Below, piece by piece: positions 44,034 to 49,556 of a stretch of DNA of 49,556 nucleotides. Origin of the DNA: Candidatus Omnitrophota bacterium (GTDB lineage Bacteria > Omnitrophota > Gorgyraeia > Duberdicusellales > 4484-171). The stretch lies in NCBI GenBank assembly GCA_003154195.1, contig PMCS01000012.1, positions 1 to 49,556 on the forward strand, written 5' to 3'. The notes under the pieces were generated by a model. It ran no database searches. It had not been told where the DNA came from and saw nothing but the letters and a program-made list of their open reading frames with translations. Both the position numbers and the translations under genes were made by a program. Position 1 is the first letter of the stretch. Each line of letters opens with the position of its first letter.

Positions 44034-47000
44034 ACTTGTCCGAGATTTCCATAAAACGGCCGGTTTTTGCCTGGATGTTGATGTCCGGGTTGATTATCTT
44101 CGGCGGGATCTCCTTTATGCGCATGGGGATCAGCCAGCTTCCCGATGTGGATTATCCCGTGGTTTCCGTCAACATCCGTCTGGAAGGGGCAGCCCCGGAG
44201 GTCATCGAAACCTCCGTCGTCGATATCATCGAGAACGCGGTGATGAGCATCCAGAGCATTCGCAGTGTTACCTCCCAGTCGGAAAACAGTGAAGGAAGCA
44301 TAACGATTGAATTTGAACTCAATCGTAATATTGACCTGGCGGTCCAGGATGTCCAGGCCAAAATCGAATCCGTCTTGCAGAAACTTCCCAGGGAAATCAC
44401 TTCACCGACCATCCGTAAATCGAATCCCGAGGACCAGCCGATCATGTTGCTGACCCTGGAAAGCAATACGTATCCCCTTAAGGATTTGATGGCCTATACC
44501 AATGACCGCGTCAAGGACCAGTTTTCGACGGTAGCGGGAGTCGGCGATATTACCCTCGGTGGTTACCGCGATCCTAACTTACGCATTTGGGTGGATAAGA
44601 AAGCCCTCAATTCTTATTCCCTTTCGGTCAACGACGTCATCAGCACGGTTCAGAACGAGCACCTGGAAAGCCCTGCCGGCCAGTTGGAAGACGGCAAGCG
44701 CCAATTGAATGTCCGGACTATGGGTGAGGCCAAAACTGTCGAGGAATTCGGCAACCTGATTATCAACCAACGCGGCGGCCAGCCGAACTATGTCCCGATT
44801 CATCTGAGCCAGGTCGCGCGGATCGAGGAAGGTATGGCCGATGCTTTGAGGATCAGCCGCGCTATGGGGACTCCCGGGGTTGCGCTCAATATCCTTAAAC
44901 AGCGCGGGTCCAACGCCGTCGCGGTGGCCAAGGACGTCCGGGCTAAGGTTGCGGAAGTTCAGAAAGGGTTGCCCAAGGGCATTAGCTTAAGCGTAAATTT
45001 TGACAGCACCCGTTATATCGAGCAAGCCGTTCATGAGTTAAACTTTACGCTGTTGCTTTCGGCACTTTTGACCGGTTTGGTTTGCTGGATGTTTTTGGGT
45101 TCCTGGGCATCTACTCTAAACGTTCTGTTGGCGATTCCGACTTCGGTCGTCGGCACTTTTATTGTACTTTCTTTCGCCGGGTTCACCTTGAATACCTTTA
45201 CCTTGCTGGGCTTAAGTCTCTCTATAGGAATTGTGGTGGATGATGCGATCATGGTGTTGGAAAATATTATTCGGCATCAGGAAAAAGGTCAAAATAGAAT
45301 TTTGGCGGCCATGGCTGGCTCTAAAGAAATTACTTTTGCGGCCATAGCCGCTACGATTTCAATCGTAGCGATCTTTTTACCGGTGGCTTTCATGAGCGGC
45401 GTGATTGGGAAGTTTTTCTTCCAGTTCGGGGTGACCATCACGGTGGCGGTGTTGCTGTCGCTTCTGGAAGCCCTGACCCTGACTCCCATGCGTTGTTCGC
45501 AGTTTGTGGATGTCGGAAAACGGACGACTCGGTTCGGCAAAGGGGTCGAATGGTTGATGGACAAGACAAGAGACCTTTATGCCGGTTCGCTTGCGGTAGC
45601 GTTGAATTATCGTTTAAAAGTGATTGCCACCGCATTGATAGTTTTCGTTTTAAGTTTCTCGGCTCTTTGGTTTCTCAACAAGGAATTCATCCCTTCCGAG
45701 GATCAGAGCCGTTTCAACGTCCGGCTCAAAACCCCGGTTGGCTCAGCCCTCCCTTATTCGGATTCTAAATTCAGTGAAGTCGAAAAATTTCTTTCGCGGC
45801 GGCCTGAGGTCGACCGCTACGTTATGCAGGTAGGGGGAGGTTCTCCTGGTGATTCCAACAGCGGTTCCGTATTGGTAACGATGAAGGAGCGGGGCAAGCG
45901 CGGTATCGATAAAATCGCCGGGCACGAATTAAGCCAGCAGGATTTTATGGGTATCTGCCGCAAGGAATTTAACAAGATTCCCGATGTGCGTGCGGTGATC
46001 CAGGACCTTTCCACTAAGGCGTTTACCGCTTCCCGGGGCTTTCCGGTGGAGTTTACGGTTAAGGGCCCGGATTGGGATAAGCTGGCGGATTATTCGAAAC
46101 AAATAATGGCAAAGTTGGAGGAGACCGGTTTGGTTACCGACTTAGATACCAATTATTCTCTTGGTCAGCCTGAGCTTCACGTGATTCCCGACCGCAAGAA
46201 GGCGTCTGAATATGGGGTAAGTATTTCCAATATCTCCCAGGTTGTGGAGGCGATGATCGGCGGCGTGCTGGTGGGTACTTATGAGAAAGGCGGCCACCGT
46301 TACGACATCCGCCTGAAACTGGAAGAAAGTAAAGAAGACCCGCGCACCAAGGTGAACAGCCTTTTTGTCCGTAATAACCGGGGTGAGCTGACGTCGCTTT
46401 CCAATTTAGTCACTATGGAAGAAAAAGAGTCCATGGTGGCGATTTGGCGCAGCAATCGGGAACGGTCGATCACGGTTTACGCCAATGTCAAGACGGGTAA
46501 GTCCCAGCAAGAAGCTCTACTAGCGGCCCAAGGTATTGCCAAACGCATTTTGCCGCCGGATTACCATATCACCCTTACCGGCAGTTCCCAGACATTCGCC
46601 GAATCCCTCCAGAGCCTGGTCTGGGTTCTTTTGCTCGGTATTCTCGTGGCCTACATGGTGCTGGCGTCGCAGTTTAACAGTTTCATCGATCCGATTTCGG
46701 TGTTAATGGCGCTTCCCTTCAGTATATCCGGCGCGCTGATGGCCCTATTTATCGCTCACCGGTCGATTAATATTTATAGCGTTATCGGCCTCATCCTGCT
46801 TATGGGGATCGTCAAGAAAAACTCGATCCTGCTGGTGGATTTTACTAATCAGGTGCGGGAAAGAGGAGAACCCTCCGTTCCTAAGGCTCTCCTGACAGCT
46901 TGCCCTATTCGCTTGCGGCCTATTTTGATGACTTCGGTGGCTACCATCGCCGGCGCTATCCCGGCGGCTCTGGCCATCGGCCCGGGAGCTGAGAGCCGGA

Positions 47001-47179
47001 TACCCATGGCAATTGCCGTCATCGGCGGCGTGATTTTTTCGACCCTGCTCACGCTTTACGTGGTCCCTTGTTTTTATAGCGCCATGTCGCGTTTCGAAGG
47101 AAAGAAAGACCATGAGAAACTTTTGGCGGATGGCGGGGAAGAAGGACGTGGGGAGAAAGAAGTAGGGAGCAAACAGTAA
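44030..47179 (+). CDS. RND-family efflux pump inner-membrane subunit (HAE1/AcrB-like)
   Basis: ISIKRPVFAWMLMSGLIIFGGISFMRMGISQLPDVDYPVVSV, GIVVDDAIMVLENI, MGIVKKNSILLVDF; 1049 aa. Confidence 0.93.
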   Translation: MNLSEISIKRPVFAWMLMSGLIIFGGISFMRMGISQLPDVDYPVVSVNIRLEGAAPEVIETSVVDIIENAVMSIQSIRSVTSQSENSEGSITIEFELNRNIDLAVQDVQAKIESVLQKLPREITSPTIRKSNPEDQPIMLLTLESNTYPLKDLMAYTNDRVKDQFSTVAGVGDITLGGYRDPNLRIWVDKKALNSYSLSVNDVISTVQNEHLESPAGQLEDGKRQLNVRTMGEAKTVEEFGNLIINQRGGQPNYVPIHLSQVARIEEGMADALRISRAMGTPGVALNILKQRGSNAVAVAKDVRAKVAEVQKGLPKGISLSVNFDSTRYIEQAVHELNFTLLLSALLTGLVCWMFLGSWASTLNVLLAIPTSVVGTFIVLSFAGFTLNTFTLLGLSLSIGIVVDDAIMVLENIIRHQEKGQNRILAAMAGSKEITFAAIAATISIVAIFLPVAFMSGVIGKFFFQFGVTITVAVLLSLLEALTLTPMRCSQFVDVGKRTTRFGKGVEWLMDKTRDLYAGSLAVALNYRLKVIATALIVFVLSFSALWFLNKEFIPSEDQSRFNVRLKTPVGSALPYSDSKFSEVEKFLSRRPEVDRYVMQVGGGSPGDSNSGSVLVTMKERGKRGIDKIAGHELSQQDFMGICRKEFNKIPDVRAVIQDLSTKAFTASRGFPVEFTVKGPDWDKLADYSKQIMAKLEETGLVTDLDTNYSLGQPELHVIPDRKKASEYGVSISNISQVVEAMIGGVLVGTYEKGGHRYDIRLKLEESKEDPRTKVNSLFVRNNRGELTSLSNLVTMEEKESMVAIWRSNRERSITVYANVKTGKSQQEALLAAQGIAKRILPPDYHITLTGSSQTFAESLQSLVWVLLLGILVAYMVLASQFNSFIDPISVLMALPFSISGALMALFIAHRSINIYSVIGLILLMGIVKKNSILLVDFTNQVRERGEPSVPKALLTACPIRLRPILMTSVATIAGAIPAALAIGPGAESRIPMAIAVIGGVIFSTLLTLYVVPCFYSAMSRFEGKKDHEKLLADGGEEGRGEKEVGSKQ

Positions 47180-47311
47180 GGAGTAAAGAGTAAAGATAAG
47201 CGAGAAATGAAAACACCGGCAAGAGTTCGAACGCGCCTTTTTTAGCCCTTGCGTTAGATCATTTTCCACCTTAAAATAATGGCTGATTTCCCGGATAAAT
47301 AGGAGGTACTT

Positions 47312-48034
47312 ATGGAACAATTAAAGATAGCCGAGCGGTATAAAAATATCATTAAAAGTTTTACTCAGGGCTTGAAAGATATATATCCTGAGGAGTTGCA
47401 GTCACTCATCCTTTACGGCAGCGCCGTAAGCGGAGAATTTATCGATGGCCATTCCAATCTAAATCTGCTTGCCGTATTGAAAAATACCGATTTAGCTACG
47501 CTCAAGAAATCATCAAAGTTGATGCGCAAGTTTAAAATGATCAATACCTTATTCCTAACCGAAGATTACATCGCCGGCTCGATAGATGTTTTTCCCATTG
47601 AATTTCTGGACATGCAGGAGAATTATTTTTTACTATTCGGCAAGGATGTCTTAAGAGATATCCATGTCGATATCCGTAATCTACGGTTCCAGTGCGAACA
47701 GGAACTGAAGGCGAAGCTGATTAAATTAAAACAGGCATATTTACCGATAAGTAATAATATGCCCGCCTTGCGCAGTTTATTGTTTATGTCTTTTACTTCA
47801 GTCCTGCATATATTACGCAACGCCCTGCGGATAAAAGGGAGAAGGCCGCCTTATTTAAAACCGGAGGTGCTCAAGGAATTGGTTTTCGAGTTTAAAATCG
47901 ATATCGCGGTGTGGGAAAAAATATTGTCGGCGAAAAATAAAAAAATAAAGTTAAACGGAAAAGAAATCGAAGAATTATTCGCCGGGTTTACCGGAGATTT
48001 AGAATCGATTGCTACGATTATTGATAAGGTATAA
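47312..48034 (+). CDS. Nucleotidyltransferase-domain protein
   Basis: SLILYGSAVSGEFIDGHSNLNLLAVL resembles the MNT-type GS-x-D/N motif; AGGAGG SD. Confidence 0.65.
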   Translation: MEQLKIAERYKNIIKSFTQGLKDIYPEELQSLILYGSAVSGEFIDGHSNLNLLAVLKNTDLATLKKSSKLMRKFKMINTLFLTEDYIAGSIDVFPIEFLDMQENYFLLFGKDVLRDIHVDIRNLRFQCEQELKAKLIKLKQAYLPISNNMPALRSLLFMSFTSVLHILRNALRIKGRRPPYLKPEVLKELVFEFKIDIAVWEKILSAKNKKIKLNGKEIEELFAGFTGDLESIATIIDKV

Positions 48035-48040
48035 ATACAC

Positions 48041-48778
48041 ATGCGTAAAATATTGTTTATCCTCGCTTTTCTTATCCTGCCCCTTTCGGGGCGCAGCCAG
48101 CATGTTCCCTCGCCGGAAGGCTGGGTCAATGATTTCGCCAAGGTCATCGACAAGGAAAATGCCGGCAAACTAAGCTCTTTGACCGAAGAGGTAGAACAAA
48201 AGACCGCCGCGGAAATCGCTGTAGTAACAATCGATTCCATCGCCCCTTACGATGAAAAGGAGTACGCGCGTGCGCTTTTCGATACCTGGAAACCGGGCAA
48301 AAAAGGAAAAGACAACGGGGTTTTAGTACTCCTGGCGGTCAAAGAACGGCGCTGGCGCATTGAGACCGGATATGGCGTGGAGGGAATTCTGCCGGACGGC
48401 TTGTGCGGCGAAATCGGCCGAAACTATATGGTCCCCTATTTTAAAGAAGGTAATTATGGGGGAGGTTTGTATCAAGGCGTGCGCGCTATTGCCGATGTCA
48501 TAGCTAAAGACGCCAATATCACCTTAAGCGCAGCACCGGTTAATTCCGCAGAAACTACTCAGGAAAACCAGTATTCATCGGAAGGGCCAACCGGACGGAA
48601 AATTCTTTTTCTTATATTTATTGTGTGCGTGTCGCTTGCCTTAATAATCCACCAGGGATCGCAAGGGATCGGATATCGCGGCGGTAGCTCCTGGGGCGGA
48701 GGCTTTGGAGGCGGCGGAGGTTTTGGAGGATTTGGAGGCGGCGGCGGCGGAGGTGGCGGCGGCGGAGGCGGATTTTAA
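48041..48778 (+). CDS. TPM-domain membrane protein (YgcG-like) with Gly-rich tail
   Basis: GWVNDFAKVIDKENAGKLSSLTEEVEQKTAAEIAVVTID, KGKDNGVLVLLAVKERRWRIETGYGVEGILPD, C-terminal GGGFGGGGGFGGFGGGGGGGGGG. Confidence 0.88.
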   Translation: MRKILFILAFLILPLSGRSQHVPSPEGWVNDFAKVIDKENAGKLSSLTEEVEQKTAAEIAVVTIDSIAPYDEKEYARALFDTWKPGKKGKDNGVLVLLAVKERRWRIETGYGVEGILPDGLCGEIGRNYMVPYFKEGNYGGGLYQGVRAIADVIAKDANITLSAAPVNSAETTQENQYSSEGPTGRKILFLIFIVCVSLALIIHQGSQGIGYRGGSSWGGGFGGGGGFGGFGGGGGGGGGGGGGF

Positions 48779-48895
48779 GTGGAAGCTCATTTGTATTTTT
48801 AGTGTTTTTTGTGCCTTGGTGGTAAATCTTTATGGTTTTGTTTTTTATATTTTACCAGGGAAAACAGAACATAGATTCTATAAAGGGGGTAAAAA

Positions 48896-49462
48896 ATGAA
48901 AGGTATTATTGTAGGGTTAGGGGTCGTGGTTCTTATCGCGCTTTTCGTGGTTATGGGTTTCGCGGGAGTTTACAACAACATTGTCGTAAAACAGGAAACA
49001 ATCACCGCTAAATGGGCGCAGGTAGATAATCAATTGCAAAGGCGTAATGACCTGATACCAAATTTAGTCAATACGGTTAAAGGCTACGCCGCGCATGAGA
49101 AAACTCTCCTCGAAGATATCACCAATGCCCGTTCGCAATGGGGGAAAGCAAGCTCAGTGGACGAAAAAGTTAAAGCGGCCGGGGCAATTGATAAAGCGTT
49201 GGGCCGGCTGCTCCTGGTTACGGAAAATTACCCGAATTTGAAAGCCGACCAGACATTCTTAAAACTTATGGATGAGTTGTCCGGGACGGAAAATCGTATC
49301 TCTGTAGAAAGAATGCGGTATAATGAGGCGGTTAAAGATTATAATATCACGGTAAGAATGTTTCCCGGTAATATCGTAGCCGGGATGTTCGGTTATAAGC
49401 CGGCTACGGAATACTTCAAAGCAGAAGAAAAAGCAAAAACCGTTCCCGAAGTAAAGTTCTGA
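48896..49462 (+). CDS. lemA: LemA family protein
   Basis: GVYNNIVVKQETITAKWAQVDNQLQRRNDLIPNLVNTVKGYAAHE, LLLVTENYPNLKADQTFLKLMDELSGTENRISVERMRYNEAV. Confidence 0.95.
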   Translation: MKGIIVGLGVVVLIALFVVMGFAGVYNNIVVKQETITAKWAQVDNQLQRRNDLIPNLVNTVKGYAAHEKTLLEDITNARSQWGKASSVDEKVKAAGAIDKALGRLLLVTENYPNLKADQTFLKLMDELSGTENRISVERMRYNEAVKDYNITVRMFPGNIVAGMFGYKPATEYFKAEEKAKTVPEVKF

Positions 49463-49556
49463 ACCCGTCGATTTTAGGTAAATGGAATAGGGATGTTACC
49501 TTAAATTTAGAGTCAAATGGGGTTTTTATATTGATAGTGTCAAAAGTTTTATGAAA

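Noticed and set aside
415-47320. Numerous minus-strand ORFs in the track antisense to real genes (e.g. 415-954, 25930-26493, 31293-32141, 46745-47320)
   Set aside because: Shadow ORFs lying opposite well-supported genes, with compositionally biased translations and no recognisable motifs.
1-49556. CRISPR arrays, prophage, transposase or toxin-antitoxin loci
   Set aside because: No regularly spaced direct repeats, phage structural genes or intact transposases seen. The nucleotidyltransferase at 47312 has no adjacent HEPN/antitoxin partner, so no TA call.

Overview
This 49.6-kb window looks like a Gram-negative, MAG-style chromosome, possibly from the Omnitrophota or a related lineage; that assignment is inferred from gene content only. 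Main gene blocks: (1) heptose/nucleotide-sugar genes (hddA-like 3' end, gmhA-like, two SDR epimerase/decarboxylases); (2) tandem PilZ proteins; (3) a Dpp/Opp-type ABC transporter with ispH inside it; (4) a GH5 glucanase; (5) CheY, HD-GYP and hybrid-kinase signalling genes; (6) lipid/glycan genes (GT28, LpxL-like acyltransferase, GT2); (7) a gspG-like pseudopilin; (8) a tRNA island (Pro, Arg, His plus tRNA-like fragments); (9) an AsmA-like protein; (10) a secreted cassette with a PDZ/permuted-papain protein, three MORN proteins and two TPR-FGE-like proteins; (11) ferritin-VIT1, nitronate monooxygenase and CstA; (12) sialidase-like and GH88/105 enzymes with a second pseudopilin; (13) a LAB_N/GT2/GT39 set; (14) an ankyrin lipoprotein overlapping an RND transporter gene; (15) nucleotidyltransferase, TPM and LemA genes. 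The strongest unusual signal is a dispersed intergenic element. It starts at or inside stop codons (TAATGAGRCTT...), folds into a hairpin with compensatory base changes (GGCT/AGCC versus GACT/AGTC, and stems of unrelated sequence), and is followed by a second hairpin. One copy interrupts a tRNA-Pro-like 5' half. Second is the MORN/FGE-like cassette, which shows mosaic paralogy and divergence concentrated in the C-type-lectin tip. Everything was read by eye: no alignments, folding or database searches were run, so family names come from recognised motifs and identity estimates are approximate.
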